A DNA stretch of 64,000 nt from Bifidobacterium pullorum subsp. gallinarum (GTDB lineage Bacteria > Actinomycetota > Actinomycetes > Actinomycetales > Bifidobacteriaceae). Made by a program: the position numbers and the translations under genes. Within the stretch, counting starts at the first letter, position 1, and the number at the start of each line of letters is the position of its first letter. Below are positions 17,887 to 28,513 of this stretch, in pieces. The notes under the pieces were generated by a model. The model made no database searches, was not told where the DNA came from, and saw only the letters and a program-made list of their open reading frames with translations. The stretch is taken from the NCBI RefSeq assembly GCF_000741215.1, contig NZ_JGYX01000002.1:62001-126000 (forward strand). Reading direction: 5' to 3'.

Positions 17887-18576
17887 ATGACGTTGACGCT
17901 CGACCACATCCGTATGACGTTCGATGGCCACGAGGTGCTGCGCGACGTGACCGTCCACGTCGACGACGGGCGGTTCGTCAGTCTGATCGGACGCTCCGGC
18001 TGCGGCAAATCCACGCTGCTGCGCGTGGCGGCGGGCCTGATCGAACCGACCGCCGGCACGGTGCATGCCGACCACGATATGGCCTTCGGGTTTCAGGACG
18101 CCCGACTGGTGCCGTGGATCCGGCTGTGGGACAACGTCACGCTCGGATTGCCCGGGCGGCGCACCGAACGACGCCAGCTGGCACTGGATGCCTTGGCACG
18201 GGTGGGACTAGCCGACCACGCCGACGCATGGCCCGGCGAACTGTCCGGAGGGCAGGCGCAGCGGGCGTCGTTGGCACGCGCGATCGTACGACAGCCGAAA
18301 CTGTTGCTGTTGGATGAACCGTTCGGCGCGCTCGATGCGCTGACCCGTCTGGATATGCAGGACCTGCTGGCGCACTTGCAGGCCGAGCAGCAGTGGACCA
18401 TATTGATGGTCACCCATGATATTCCGGAGGCGGCGCGGTTGTCCGACCGCATCCTGGTGCTTGCCGACGGCACAATCGGCACAATCGTCGATGTCGACCG
18501 AACCGATATGGACGACGAGGGTCTGCCCCGCGACCATGAGGCGATCGAACGGCGGTTGCGCGCGGCGTTGCGCTGA
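17887..18576 (+). CDS. thiZ: Thiamine-precursor ABC transporter ATPase (ThiZ)
   Basis: The 229-residue ATPase has Walker A GRSGCGKST, Q-loop FGFQDARLVPW, signature LSGGQAQR, Walker B LLLLDEPFGALD and H-loop MVTHDIPEA. It is of the SsuB/TauB/ThiZ type that powers the preceding permease and binding protein. It starts 7 bp after the thiY stop and is part of the TPP-regulated operon. The tail (DHEAIERRLRAALR) matches the nitrate/sulfonate/taurine family end. Confidence 0.88.
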   Translation: MTLTLDHIRMTFDGHEVLRDVTVHVDDGRFVSLIGRSGCGKSTLLRVAAGLIEPTAGTVHADHDMAFGFQDARLVPWIRLWDNVTLGLPGRRTERRQLALDALARVGLADHADAWPGELSGGQAQRASLARAIVRQPKLLLLDEPFGALDALTRLDMQDLLAHLQAEQQWTILMVTHDIPEAARLSDRILVLADGTIGTIVDVDRTDMDDEGLPRDHEAIERRLRAALR

Positions 18577-18621
18577 CGTCGCGGGCATAGCGGCAGACGG
18601 CGTGGGGACGGTTGCAGGCGG

Positions 18622-19182
18622 CTAGAGAATCGTCTCCATGCCAATCTTCTGGGGCTTCAAGCCACAGTGCTCGTAGAAGCCCTTCGCGGCCTCGTTGCAC
18701 GCCCACACGTTCAGCGTCAGGTTGTAGCAGCCGGACTCCTTGGCGAAGCCGAGGACGTGGCGGTACAGGGCGTTGCCGACGTGCCGTCCGCGCTGGGCCT
18801 CGTCCACGCACAGGTCGTCGATGTACAGCGTCTGGATGTCGGTGAGGATGTTGTCATCGACATGCCGCTGGAACTGGCAGAACGCATAGCCCAGCAGGCG
18901 GTCCGCCCCCTCGGCGTCCTCTCGCGCGGGGTCGGCGATGGAACCGGCGCCCGGCTCGACCGCCACGAACACCGGGGTCCGGTCGTCGGCGATGATGCCG
19001 GCCAGCTGGTCGTCGGTGTACTTGGTGGCGTGGGGTTTGAACAGGTCGGGCCGTCCCGCGTGGTGCACGTCCAGCACCTGATGGAGCAGTACATCGATCT
19101 GCGGGATGTCGCGCGGCTCGGCGCGGCGGATGGTCATGCGCCCCGCATCGGTATCGTTCCGGTTCCGATCCTGTTCGTTCAT
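18622..19182 (-). CDS. GNAT-family N-acetyltransferase
   Basis: The 186-residue GNAT protein has TIRRAEPRDIPQIDVLLHQV, an FVAVEPGAG...LLGYAFCQF strand region, the acetyl-CoA loop DEAQRGRHVGNALYRHVLGFAKE (R/Q-x-x-G-x-G/A variant) and NEAAKGFYEHCGL. The acceptor substrate is unknown. The ATG at 19182 immediately follows the focA stop (TGAATG), so translation is likely coupled; an internal ATG at 19137 beside a GGGGCG is the alternative start. Confidence 0.85.
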   Translation of the reverse strand: MNEQDRNRNDTDAGRMTIRRAEPRDIPQIDVLLHQVLDVHHAGRPDLFKPHATKYTDDQLAGIIADDRTPVFVAVEPGAGSIADPAREDAEGADRLLGYAFCQFQRHVDDNILTDIQTLYIDDLCVDEAQRGRHVGNALYRHVLGFAKESGCYNLTLNVWACNEAAKGFYEHCGLKPQKIGMETIL

Positions 19183-20103
19183 TCAGCGCTCCTCGATGCT
19201 CTTCCTGCGTTTCGATGGCTTGTGGTTGTTCACGTACCAGTACGCGAGCGCCACCACGACCGCGCCGCCGACGATGTTGCCCAGCGTGGCCACACCGATG
19301 TTATAGAGCGAGGCCTGTACGGTCAGGTCGGCGATGCCGTCCAGTCCGGCGCCGTAGCCCATGGCCTTGGCGACCAGTCCGATCGGCAGGAAGAACATGT
19401 TGGCCACGCAGTGTTCGAAACCCATCGCCACGAATCCGGAGATCGGCAGTAGGATGCCGAGCACCTTGTCTGCCGTGGAGCGCGACGAGTAGCCGATGCG
19501 CACGGCCAGACACACGAGCACGTTGCACAGCACGCCACGCGCGAACAGCGTCACGGGGTCGAGCGTGACCTTCGAGATGGCGGTGGAGACGGCCGTCTCC
19601 CCCACCAGGCCGTCGTTGAGGCCCATCGTGCCGGCCATGGCGATCAGGGCGACGAGGATCAGGGCGCCCAGCAGGTTGCCGAACCAGACGATCACCCAGT
19701 TGCGGACCAGAGCGGGCAGGGAGATACGGCGTGCGGCCAGGTTGGAAGCCATCAGCGAGTTGCCGGTGAACAGTTCGGCGCCGCAACACAGCACCAGGAT
19801 CAGGCCCATGCAGAACGCCAGTCCGCCGACGAAGCGCTTGGGGCCCCAGGTCATCGCCGGATCGCAGGTGACGATGAGGAAGAACAGGGCGCCGAAGCCG
19901 ATGAACGCGCCGGCGAACAGGGCCAGGATGAAGGTGACGGACTTGCTCTGCTTGGTTTTGTTCACGCCCGCGCTTTCGACGGCCTCTTCGGTTTCGGCCG
20001 TGTTCAACGCGTTGACATGCACGGCGGGAACCGCCATCGACGAGGTCACCGACGGTGCGGCTGCTGCATGGTCGGCGACGGGCGTGGTCTCGGATTGCAT
20101 CAT
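19183..20103 (-). CDS. focA: Formate/nitrite transporter (FocA/NirC family)
   Basis: The 306-residue protein has an about 60-residue hydrophilic N-terminus and six helices. Family features are ALFAGAFIGFGALFFL, GGLAFCMGLILVLCCGAELFTGNSLM, NWVIVWFGNLLGALIL, ARGVLCNVLVCLAVR and GFVAMGFEHCVANMFFLP, including the pore His/Asn motifs. A formate channel fits a bifid-shunt fermenter that makes formate, but the substrate is inferred. I chose the MMQSE start (20103); an upstream in-frame ATG at 20142 has no ribosome-binding site. Confidence 0.9.
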   Translation of the reverse strand: MMQSETTPVADHAAAAPSVTSSMAVPAVHVNALNTAETEEAVESAGVNKTKQSKSVTFILALFAGAFIGFGALFFLIVTCDPAMTWGPKRFVGGLAFCMGLILVLCCGAELFTGNSLMASNLAARRISLPALVRNWVIVWFGNLLGALILVALIAMAGTMGLNDGLVGETAVSTAISKVTLDPVTLFARGVLCNVLVCLAVRIGYSSRSTADKVLGILLPISGFVAMGFEHCVANMFFLPIGLVAKAMGYGAGLDGIADLTVQASLYNIGVATLGNIVGGAVVVALAYWYVNNHKPSKRRKSIEER

Positions 20104-20183
20104 CGGAATCGTTCTCTTTCGTTGCAGACAAGGGACTGACATCCGTCGGACATTGTAGCAACGCAGTCCACACGGTCCAAACC

Positions 20184-20213
20184 ATTCCCGGACACGGCGT
20201 CGTGTCCGGGAAT
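20184..20213 (-). terminator. Terminator of mfd
   Basis: ATTCCCGGACACG (20184-20196) pairs perfectly with CGTGTCCGGGAAT (20201-20213) around a GCGT loop, 5 bp after the mfd stop. Confidence 0.8.
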
Positions 20214-20217
20214 CGCA

Positions 20218-23200
20218 TCACCTGCGCGACTGGGGCTTCCAGGCCAGGTCGTCGAGCAGCTGGTCGGTCCAGGCCACCACCTCGTCCGAGCCCATCGGTT
20301 CGGAGCCGAAGGAACCGGCGAACGGGGTCGGGATCAGGTAGGTCTTGGTGACCGGCCGGTACTGCACGCCCTTGTAGATGCGGGCGATGCGCATCTGCAC
20401 CGACTCGGGCGGCTCGATCTTGGCCACGCGCACACGGTTGCCCTGGGCGATGATCTCGGTCAGGCCCAGCGCACGCGCCTTGTTGCGCAGACGCGCGACG
20501 GCGAACAGCGTGGCGAACTCGATCGGCGGATTGCCGTAGCGGTCGGTGAGCTCCTCGCGCAGCTCCTCCAGATCCTGCTCGTTGCGGGCGGCGGCGAGCT
20601 TGCGGTAGGCCTCCAGACGTAGCTTGTCGGAGTCGATATAGTCCACCGGAATCGACGCCTCGATCGGCAGATCGATGCTGACGGCCACCGGCTCGGTGCG
20701 TTCCGGTTCCTTGTACGCCTCCACGGCCTCGGAGACCATGCGCACGTACAGGTCGAAGCCCACGCCCTCGATGTGGCCGGACTGCTCGTCACCCAGCAGG
20801 TTGCCGGTGCCGCGCAGCTCCAGATCCTTCATCGCCACGTCGAAGCCAGAACCCAGCGCGGTGTTCTGGGCGATGGTGGCCAGACGGTCGTGCGACTGCT
20901 GGGTCATCGGCTTGCTCGGATCGTACAGGAAGTACGCATAGGCGCGTTCGCGGCCACGGCCGACGCGGCCGCGCAGCTGGTGCAGCTGGCTCAGGCCGAA
21001 GCGGTCGGCATGGTCCACGATCAGCGTGTTCGCGTTCGAGATATCCAGGCCGGTCTCGATGATCGTGGTGCATACGAGCACATTGATGTCGCGGTGCCAG
21101 AAGTCGCGGATGATTTGGTCGAGCTGCTTCTCCCCCATCTTGCCGTGGGCGGTGCCGACCTTGGCCTCGGGCACGAGCTCCTGGATCTTCGCCGCCATGC
21201 GGGAGATGTCGGCCACGCGGTTGTGCACGTAGAACACCTGGCCGCCGCGCAGCAGCTCGCGTCGGATCGCCGCGGTGACCTGCGCGTCCTCGTAGGCGCC
21301 CACGTAGGTGAGCACGGGCAGACGGTCCTCCGGCGGGGTGGCGAGCGTGGACATCTCGCGGATGCCGGTCACCGCCATCTCCAGCGTGCGCGGGATCGGC
21401 GTGGCGGACAGGGAGAGCACGTCCACGTTGGTGCGCAGCGCCTTGAGCGTCTCCTTGTGTTCGACGCCGAAGCGTTGCTCCTCGTCGATGATGACCAGCC
21501 CCAGGTCCTTGAACTGGATCTTGGGGTTGAGCAGTTTGTGCGTGCCGATGACCACGTCCACGGTGCCGTCCTGAAGCCCCTTGATCGTGTCGTTGATCTC
21601 CTTGGTGGTCTGGAAGCGGCTCATCGCCTTGACGGTGACGGGGAAGCCCTCGTAGCGCTCCGAGAAGGTCTCGTAATGCTGCTGGACGAGCAGCGTGGTC
21701 GGCACGAGCACGGCCACCTGCTTGGAATCCTGCACGGCCTTGAAGGCGGCACGCACGGCGATCTCGGTTTTGCCGAAGCCCACGTCGCCGCAGATGAGGC
21801 GGTCCATCGGGATCGGCTTCTCCATATCGGCCTTGACCTCGTCGATGGTGGTCAGCTGGTCGGCGGTCTCCTGGTACGGGAACGCGTCCTCCAGCTCCTT
21901 CTGCCACGGAGTGTCCGGGCTGAACGCGAAGCCGGGCGTGCGTTGGCGGGCCGAATACAGCTTGACCAGATCCTCGGCGATCTCATGGACGTGTTTGCGG
22001 GCCTTGGCCTTGGTGGCCGCCCAGTCGGAGCCGCCCAGCTTATTGAGTTTCGGGGCCTCCGCGCCGATGTACTTGCTGACCTGGTCGAGCTGGTCGGTGG
22101 GGATGAACAGCTTGTCCGGCGGGGCGCCGCGTTTGCTCGGCGCGTATTCGATGACCAGGTATTCGCGCGTGGTCTTCGCATCCCCGGCTCCGACGGCACG
22201 CTGACGCATCTCGACGAACCGGCCGATGCCATGCTGCTCGTGCACCACGTAGTCGCCGGTTTTCAGCTCCATCAGGTCGATGGCCTTGCGCCGCCGTTTC
22301 GGGGTTTTGGCCTGGGCCGCGGCGCTGGTGCGGCCGGTCAGGTCGCGTTCGGTCAGCAGCGCGACGCCGGCGGCCGTGTCGACGAATCCGTCGATGGCCT
22401 GCGCACGGATCGTCTCGAACCGGGTGATGCCGGTCTCGTTGATCGCGCGCTTGAGTCGGGCGAGCGTGCCGTGCGCGGCGGCGGTCACCGTCACCTGCAG
22501 GCCGGCGTCGATCAATCCCTCGATGCCGGTGGCCGCGCGATGCTCGTCGCCCCGGTATTCGGCCGGCGCATGAGCCGCCAACGCGATGCGTCCGGGACGG
22601 GAGGCCTCGACGGTGAAGCTGGTGAGCCGCCACACGTCGAAATCCCGGTAGGTCAACGACGTGATGGTTTCATCGAAATCCAGGAAGCTGGCCTGGTCGA
22701 AGCTGATCGGGGCGCCCGCACCGTGACCGGACGCGGCGACGTGCCAGCTGGCCGCCAGAAACTCGTTCGCGGTCTTCATCAGATCGTCGGCGGCGCGACG
22801 CAGCTTTTCCGGATCGGACAGCATGACGACCGCATGGTTCGGCAACATGCCGGTGATCGACTCCATGTCGTCGACGAGGGCGGGCAGCAGGGATTCCATG
22901 CCTTCGACCGGAATGGCGTTCGCGATCGATTCGAGCATGTCCTCGGCGTTGGGGATCCGGCCGATCAGGCTGCGGGCCCGTTCGCGAATCGCTTCGGTGA
23001 GTTGCACCTCGCGGCAGGGCGTCGCCCAGATGCTCCTGAGTCCATCGCCGTAGGTGCGCTGGTCGGAGGCGTGGAACTCCCGGATCGAGTCGACCTCGTC
23101 GCCGAAGAACTCGATGCGCACCGGATGGGGTGCGGTCGGCGGGAACACGTCGAGCAGACCGCCGCGGACGGCGAACTCGCCGCGGTCCATCACCAGGTCG

Positions 23201-23805
23201 ACGCGCGTGTACGAGTTCTCCACCAGCCGGGCCGCCGCCTCGTCGAGCGGCAGCTCCTCGCCGACGGTGAAGACCAGCGGCTCCACATCGCCCAAACCGG
23301 CGACGACCGGTTGGATCAGCGAGCGCACGGGCATCACCAGAATGCGGATCGGGCCGAACATCGCGTCGCCGGGTTCGGGATGACACAGCCGGCGGAAGAC
23401 GGCCATACGGCTGGCCACGGTGTCGGCGCGAGGTGACAGGCGTTCATGCGGCAACGTCTCCCACGCCTCCAGCTGGGCGATGTCGTTCGGGTCGCCGTCG
23501 TACCAGGAGCGCAGCGCGTTGACGGTCTCCTCGGCCTCACGGCCGGATGCGACGAGATAGACGACCGGGGAACGACGGGCCACGGCTGCGGCAAGCGCCG
23601 GACGCACGCCTTCGGGGGCGCCGACGACAATCGACGGATCGGCGGCGCCTTCAGGTCGATCGAAGTCGTCCGTGGCCAACGCATGGAAGCTCGGGTCCCT
23701 GTCAAGGGACTCCAGCAGCCCCGACAACGATCCTTCGACCAGTTGGTTCATTGTCGTTTCCGCACGCGCTTTGCGTTCGCGCGACGTTTCACGGTCAGCG
23801 ACCAT
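20218..23805 (-). CDS. mfd: Transcription-repair coupling factor Mfd
   Basis: The 1195-residue ATPase frees stalled RNA polymerase and recruits UvrA. Domains in order: UvrB-like region ([14 protein letters not shown]... to about 450), CarD-like RNA polymerase interaction domain ([22 protein letters not shown]), RecG-type translocase with Walker [26 protein letters not shown] and [12 protein letters not shown], the QLRGRVGR motif VI, and the C-terminal TRCF domain ([13 protein letters not shown]). Length is typical. ATG 23805 overlaps the end of pth by 11 bases, and its AGGAG lies inside pth, so the two are probably translated together. Confidence 0.97.
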   Translation of the reverse strand: MVADRETSRERKARAETTMNQLVEGSLSGLLESLDRDPSFHALATDDFDRPEGAADPSIVVGAPEGVRPALAAAVARRSPVVYLVASGREAEETVNALRSWYDGDPNDIAQLEAWETLPHERLSPRADTVASRMAVFRRLCHPEPGDAMFGPIRILVMPVRSLIQPVVAGLGDVEPLVFTVGEELPLDEAAARLVENSYTRVDLVMDRGEFAVRGGLLDVFPPTAPHPVRIEFFGDEVDSIREFHASDQRTYGDGLRSIWATPCREVQLTEAIRERARSLIGRIPNAEDMLESIANAIPVEGMESLLPALVDDMESITGMLPNHAVVMLSDPEKLRRAADDLMKTANEFLAASWHVAASGHGAGAPISFDQASFLDFDETITSLTYRDFDVWRLTSFTVEASRPGRIALAAHAPAEYRGDEHRAATGIEGLIDAGLQVTVTAAAHGTLARLKRAINETGITRFETIRAQAIDGFVDTAAGVALLTERDLTGRTSAAAQAKTPKRRRKAIDLMELKTGDYVVHEQHGIGRFVEMRQRAVGAGDAKTTREYLVIEYAPSKRGAPPDKLFIPTDQLDQVSKYIGAEAPKLNKLGGSDWAATKAKARKHVHEIAEDLVKLYSARQRTPGFAFSPDTPWQKELEDAFPYQETADQLTTIDEVKADMEKPIPMDRLICGDVGFGKTEIAVRAAFKAVQDSKQVAVLVPTTLLVQQHYETFSERYEGFPVTVKAMSRFQTTKEINDTIKGLQDGTVDVVIGTHKLLNPKIQFKDLGLVIIDEEQRFGVEHKETLKALRTNVDVLSLSATPIPRTLEMAVTGIREMSTLATPPEDRLPVLTYVGAYEDAQVTAAIRRELLRGGQVFYVHNRVADISRMAAKIQELVPEAKVGTAHGKMGEKQLDQIIRDFWHRDINVLVCTTIIETGLDISNANTLIVDHADRFGLSQLHQLRGRVGRGRERAYAYFLYDPSKPMTQQSHDRLATIAQNTALGSGFDVAMKDLELRGTGNLLGDEQSGHIEGVGFDLYVRMVSEAVEAYKEPERTEPVAVSIDLPIEASIPVDYIDSDKLRLEAYRKLAAARNEQDLEELREELTDRYGNPPIEFATLFAVARLRNKARALGLTEIIAQGNRVRVAKIEPPESVQMRIARIYKGVQYRPVTKTYLIPTPFAGSFGSEPMGSDEVVAWTDQLLDDLAWKPQSRR

Positions 23806-24394
23806 TGAACTGCTCCTGGGTCTTGTTCAATCCGTTGAAGATGATCGATTCGGCGGCGTCGGCGCCGTCGGCCAGGAATTCCGGCAGCCGCTTGCGCTGG
23901 TCGGGGCCGAATCCGCCCAGCACCCAGTTGATCGTATTGTCATGCGCGTTCGCGCCGCGCCGGGCATGGCCGACGCCCATGCGCACACGCGCGTACTTCG
24001 GCGTGCCCAGGGACTTGTCGATGGATTTGATGCCGTTGTGGCCGCCGGCCGAACCGCCCGACTTGACCTTGATGCGGCCGAAGTCCAGGTCCATGTCATC
24101 GTGGATGACGACGATGCGGTCCGGTTCGATCTGGTAGTAGGCGCTGATGGAGGCGACCGCGTTGCCGGAATCGTTCATGTAGGTCAGCGGCTTGGCCAGG
24201 AAGAACTTGACGGTCCGGCCGTTGAGGTTCATGGCCCCCTTGCCCAGCATGGCCAGACCCTTATGGTCGGAGAAGGCGACCGACCAGCGTTCGGCCAGCA
24301 GGTCGGCCGTCATGAAGCCCATGTTGTGCCGTGTGTCCTCATACTTCTTGCCCGGGTTGCCCAACCCCGCAATCAACCAGAAATCCGATGCCAT
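23795..24394 (-). CDS. pth: Peptidyl-tRNA hydrolase
   Basis: The 199-residue enzyme recycles tRNA from peptidyl-tRNA released by stalled ribosomes. It keeps IAGLGNPGKKYEDTRHNMGF with the catalytic His, FLAKPLTYMNDSGNAV, and VIHDDMDLDFGRIKVKSGGSAGGHNGIKSI with the catalytic Asp region. Length is normal. AAGGACAGG precedes the ATG. It overlaps mfd downstream. Confidence 0.97.
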   Translation of the reverse strand: MASDFWLIAGLGNPGKKYEDTRHNMGFMTADLLAERWSVAFSDHKGLAMLGKGAMNLNGRTVKFFLAKPLTYMNDSGNAVASISAYYQIEPDRIVVIHDDMDLDFGRIKVKSGGSAGGHNGIKSIDKSLGTPKYARVRMGVGHARRGANAHDNTINWVLGGFGPDQRKRLPEFLADGADAAESIIFNGLNKTQEQFNGR

Positions 24395-24509
24395 ATCGCC
24401 CTGTCCTTCGTCATCATGTCTATCAAACGGAACGATTGTACCATCGGACCTCTTGTCTCACAGGGTGAGCCGATTCACTCGGCAACGCCCCCGGAAACCG
24501 CGAATCGGC

Positions 24510-25016
24510 TTATAAGGGAAGGCACCAATAGGCGATGTCGTGCCGGATGCCGCCGGGCAGGTGGACCGCGTCGGGCATCAGGCCGAATCGCTCGAAGCCG
24601 AAATGCCGCATCAGCGCGCTGGAGCCCTCGTTGTCGGCGAAGATCAATGTGGCGGCCATGCGATGCCCCACCCGCCGGGCCTCGGCCAGCAGCCAGGCGA
24701 CCAGCTGGCGGCCGACACCCTGACGCCGCCATGCGGAGCCCACGTAATAGCTCAGTTCGACCACGCCGTCATAGCCGGCGCGCTCGTGATACCGCGACAG
24801 CGAACCGAATGCAACGACCTCGCCGTCGGCATTCTCCACGACGACGACCGGATAGAGGGAGCGCGGCTCGTGCGAGTCGACCCAGGCCTTGCGCTGCGCG
24901 AGCGTGCGAGGTTCGATGTCGGCGCTGGACATGCGCTCAAGCACCGCCTCGTTGTAGATGTCGGTGATGGCCTGCAGGTCGGCGTCGGTCGCGCCGCGGA
25001 TGATGAATTCGCTCAT
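24510..25016 (-). CDS. GNAT acetyltransferase, phosphinothricin-acetyltransferase type
   Basis: The 168-residue protein follows the PAT/bar pattern: IIRGATDADLQAITDIYNEAVLE, the start of a helix with AQRKAWVDSHEP, GSLSRYHERAGYDGVVELSYYV, acetyl-CoA loop RRQGVGRQLVAWLLAEARR and FADNEGSSALMRHFGFERFG. Such enzymes acetylate amino groups of small amines or glufosinate-like compounds; the natural substrate is unknown. ATG 25016 lacks a Shine-Dalgarno but has TATGCT 8 bases upstream, suggesting a leaderless transcript. Confidence 0.85.
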   Translation of the reverse strand: MSEFIIRGATDADLQAITDIYNEAVLERMSSADIEPRTLAQRKAWVDSHEPRSLYPVVVVENADGEVVAFGSLSRYHERAGYDGVVELSYYVGSAWRRQGVGRQLVAWLLAEARRVGHRMAATLIFADNEGSSALMRHFGFERFGLMPDAVHLPGGIRHDIAYWCLPL

Positions 25017-25126
25017 GGGGCACCAGCATATCGACGGCCACCCCCGGATACGACTGTGGGGCGCGGCAAGTACCACGCCCCACAGAGATAGTCGCGACCG
25101 GTCAATGCCCGGTCACCGGAGACCGG

Positions 25127-28100
25127 CTAGTTCCCCAGCTCCAACGCCTTGTTGATGGCCTCCTCCAGACGGTCCTGGGCCTCGCCGTAGGCGGTCCAGT
25201 CGCCGTCCTTCAGCGCGGCGTCCGAATCCTTCATGGCCTGGGCGGCGTCATCGAGGGCGGCCTTCAGGTCGCCGGTCGCGGCACCCGAACCGCCGCCATT
25301 CGGCGTCGACCCCGACCCGTCGGCCTGTCCGTCCGTCCCGTCGTCGGCCGCCGCGTCGCCGGATTCGCCATCCTGCGAGGCGGTGTCGTCCTGCGTCGAC
25401 CCCTGGGAGCCGGGCTCGCCGGCGTTCTCGGCATCGCCGGCCGAGGCGCCCGAATCGCCGCCGAAGACCTGGTCCAGCGCCTCGTCCAGCGTGTCCGCGA
25501 AGCCGACCTGGTCGCCGAAGGCCACCAGCACCTTCTGCAGCATCGGATAGCTCGTCGCACCGCTGGATCGCACGTACACCGGCTGCACGTACACCAGGCC
25601 GCCGCCGAGCGGCAGGGTCAGCAGGTTGCCGCGTTCCACGCTGGTGGACCCGGATTCGAGCAGGTTGAGTTCGCGGGACACGTCGGCGTTCGCGTTGAAG
25701 TTGTTCTGCGCCTGTCCGGGGCCGGGCACGTTGGAGGATTGCGGCAGCTCCTGCAATCGGATCGTGCCGTAGTGCTCGCCGATCACGCCCGCCTCGTTGC
25801 CCGCGTCCGAATCCACCGACAGGAAGCCGGTCAGGATCTCACGGGTGGAGGAGCCGGCCGGGATGTAGGTGGAGGTCAGCGAGAACACGGGTTCGCTGCT
25901 GCCGCCGGTCTGCAGCGTCAGATAGTAAGGCGGCTGCAGCACGGACTGGCCCTGCGACTGCGCGCTGGAGGAGGCCGTCGGATCGTTCGGGGTCTGCCAG
26001 AAGTCCTCGCCGGAGAAGAACTGGCTGGCGCTGGAGACGTGGTAGCGTTCCAGCAGCTGGCGCTGCACCTTGAACAGGCTCTCCGGGTAGCGCATGTGGC
26101 TCATCAGGTCGCCGGAGATCTCGGAGAGCGAGTGGTACTGGCCGGGGAAGATCTGCTGCCAGGCCTTGATGACCGGATCGTCCTCGTCCCAGACGTACAG
26201 GTCCACCGAGCCGTCGTAGGCGTCGACGGTAGCCTTGACCGAGTTGCGGATGTAGTTGGCCTGCTGCGAGTTCAGCCCCTGCACGGTCTGCGAGGTTTCG
26301 GTGGTCGAGTCCTCGGTGGCCGCACCCAGATCCGTCATCTGCGAGTACGGGTAGGCGTCGGAGGTCGTGTACCCGTCGATGATCCACTTAACGCGCCCGT
26401 CGACCACGGCCGGGTAGACGCGGCCGTCGAGCGTCAGGTACGGGGCGACCTTGGCGACGCGTTCGCGCGGGCTGCGGTCGTACAGGATCTGCGATTCGGA
26501 CGTCACGCGGTCGGAGAACAGGATCTGTTCGGAGCCGAAGCGCACCGCGTACAGCAGTCGGGAGAAGATGTTGCCGACCGAGGGGCCGCCGTCGCCGTCG
26601 AAGGTGTTCGTGGCGCCCTCGTCCGAACCGGTCGGGTAGTCGAACTCCCAGGATTCGGTGCCCTCCGGCGCGCCGACGATCGAATACTCGGTGGCGTTCG
26701 GCGAGAAGTAGATGCGCGGCTCGTACTGTTCCGACTCGGTCAGCGCACCCTGCGTGGGGATGCCGTATTCGAAGAACTCGGGCTGGCCGTCGGCCGTGAC
26801 CTTGTTGCCGTAGGCGGCCACGACGCCGTAGCCGTGCGTGTACACGGTGTGGTCGTTGACCCAGTTGCGGTTGTCGAGGCCGCTCAGGTCAAGCTCGCGC
26901 GCGGCGATGACGGTATCCTGGCTGACGCCGTTCACGTTGTACTTGTCCACGGCGAGCGTGTCGGCGAAGGTGTAGTACTGGCGCGACTGCTGCAGCTGCT
27001 TGAAGGTCGGCGAGACGATCTGCGGGTCGAGCAGTCGGATCTGCGCGGTCGATTCGGCCGACGCGGACAACGCGCCCGCCTCGCCCTCGGTGGTGGCGTC
27101 GTACTCCTCGACGGCGATGTCGTCCAGGCCGTACGCCTGCTTGGTGGCCGCGATGTTGCGCTCGATATAGGTCGATTCCATCTCCTGCGCGTTCGGGTCG
27201 ACACGGAAACGCTGCAGGACGACCGGCCAGACGCCGGTGAGCAGCACGGCGGCGACCACGACGATGGCGACGGAGACCACCGGCACGCGCCACGCCTTGA
27301 GCGCCGTGATGGCGCGCACGCCGAGCGGCGCGCTACCCTCCAGCGCGTGCGAGGTCATCAGCCAGACACCGAGCACCACGCCCAGGATGGCCACCAACGC
27401 GGCCATGACGAACGTGACGGGGATGGTGGCATGCACCGATGTGTAGTTCGCGCCGGTGAACCGGTCGCCCTGCGTGGTCAGGTGGGTGAACACCCCCATG
27501 ACCATCTGCGCGGCGAACGCGAACATGTTGAGCATCAGCCAGACGCCGAGCTGACGGCGGGCGCGCTTGGTGATGGCGAACAGACCACGGCCGTTGACCG
27601 GCATGGTGATGCGGATGCCGCCCATCAGCACATGGGTGATGACGGAGAACACGATGCCGACCAGCAGCATGGTGGACACGGCGCTCATCACCAGTTTCAG
27701 ACCGGGCAGGATGAAGACGTAGAAGCCGTTGTCCAGTCCGAACTGCGGGTCGGTGGTGCTGAAGCTCTGCGCGTTGAACATGAGCAGGATGTCGGACCAG
27801 TTGGCGTTGAACTGCGAGCCGAACGCCACACCGACCACCAGCGCCACGATAACCGCCACCATGCGGGCGTGCTTGGAGCTGATGCCGTTGGCGATCTCGA
27901 CCACGTCACCGTGGATACGCACCGTGGAGCCGTCGGCGTCCGCCGGGCGGGCGTGGATGGCCAGGGTGGCCGACAGGAAGCCGACCGCAGCCACCAGCAG
28001 CGCGTAGGCCACCCAGACGCCGACGCGCACGCCCAGCTGGGTCCAGATCACGCTCTGGAAGCCGAGCTGTCCGTACCACATCAGGTCGGTGATGAAACGG

Positions 28101-28372
28101 GACAATCCGAAGAACAGTCCCACGATGACGGCCAACGCCAGGACCACGCCGATGAGGATGCGGCTGCCTCGGCCGTTGCCGCGCGGCCGCTCGGGTTGGC
28201 GCGTGATGCGCGGGCCGGCGGGCCGTTGCGGGGGCGGGGTGCGGTGGGAGGCGTCGTCGCCGTCGGTTTCCACGTTCAGGATCACCGGGTCGTCATCGGT
28301 GCCTGCGGCGTTGCGGCGACGGGGGTCGTCGTCGGGGTCGAACATCATGCCAAACGCATCGAAAAAAGACAT
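25127..28372 (-). CDS. UPF0182 family large membrane protein
   Basis: The 1081-residue protein has a cytoplasmic N-terminus (MSFFDAFGMMFDPDDDPRRR), about seven helices in the first 350 residues, and a large extracellular part with the family sequences RFRVDPNAQEMESTYIERNIAATKQAYGL, NRNWVNDHTVYTHGYGVVAAYGN and RYPESLFKVQRQLLERYHV. The last 120 residues are acidic, Gly/Ser-rich and low complexity, then a helical QAMKDSDAALKDGDWTAYGEAQ segment. UPF0182 proteins are widespread in Actinobacteria and their role is unknown. The start has TAGGCT 6 bases upstream and no Shine-Dalgarno, as in a leaderless gene. Confidence 0.92.
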   Translation of the reverse strand: MSFFDAFGMMFDPDDDPRRRNAAGTDDDPVILNVETDGDDASHRTPPPQRPAGPRITRQPERPRGNGRGSRILIGVVLALAVIVGLFFGLSRFITDLMWYGQLGFQSVIWTQLGVRVGVWVAYALLVAAVGFLSATLAIHARPADADGSTVRIHGDVVEIANGISSKHARMVAVIVALVVGVAFGSQFNANWSDILLMFNAQSFSTTDPQFGLDNGFYVFILPGLKLVMSAVSTMLLVGIVFSVITHVLMGGIRITMPVNGRGLFAITKRARRQLGVWLMLNMFAFAAQMVMGVFTHLTTQGDRFTGANYTSVHATIPVTFVMAALVAILGVVLGVWLMTSHALEGSAPLGVRAITALKAWRVPVVSVAIVVVAAVLLTGVWPVVLQRFRVDPNAQEMESTYIERNIAATKQAYGLDDIAVEEYDATTEGEAGALSASAESTAQIRLLDPQIVSPTFKQLQQSRQYYTFADTLAVDKYNVNGVSQDTVIAARELDLSGLDNRNWVNDHTVYTHGYGVVAAYGNKVTADGQPEFFEYGIPTQGALTESEQYEPRIYFSPNATEYSIVGAPEGTESWEFDYPTGSDEGATNTFDGDGGPSVGNIFSRLLYAVRFGSEQILFSDRVTSESQILYDRSPRERVAKVAPYLTLDGRVYPAVVDGRVKWIIDGYTTSDAYPYSQMTDLGAATEDSTTETSQTVQGLNSQQANYIRNSVKATVDAYDGSVDLYVWDEDDPVIKAWQQIFPGQYHSLSEISGDLMSHMRYPESLFKVQRQLLERYHVSSASQFFSGEDFWQTPNDPTASSSAQSQGQSVLQPPYYLTLQTGGSSEPVFSLTSTYIPAGSSTREILTGFLSVDSDAGNEAGVIGEHYGTIRLQELPQSSNVPGPGQAQNNFNANADVSRELNLLESGSTSVERGNLLTLPLGGGLVYVQPVYVRSSGATSYPMLQKVLVAFGDQVGFADTLDEALDQVFGGDSGASAGDAENAGEPGSQGSTQDDTASQDGESGDAAADDGTDGQADGSGSTPNGGGSGAATGDLKAALDDAAQAMKDSDAALKDGDWTAYGEAQDRLEEAINKALELGN

Positions 28373-28513
28373 GTGTCCAGCCTAGCGGGTGGTTCGGAAG
28401 TACGCGACCAGGCGAATTGTTCCCCTTTCAGGCTATGGGACCGGCGCATCGTCCGTGTTCCGGGATGCCGGTTTCGCCGGGGTTATACGGCTGCGATGGA
28501 ATAATCGGGAGAT

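Noticed and set aside
16010..18576. Aliphatic sulfonate transporter SsuABC
   Set aside because: Sequence families overlap, but the TPP riboswitch directly before the first gene makes a thiamine-precursor substrate more likely.
20773..23436. An 887-codon plus-strand open frame opposite mfd
   Set aside because: It mirrors the mfd codons, has His/Arg/Leu-rich composition typical of antisense frames and no recognisable domain.
25739..28504. A 921-codon plus-strand open frame opposite the UPF0182 gene
   Set aside because: It is antisense to a well-conserved protein and shows no domain or ribosome-binding site.
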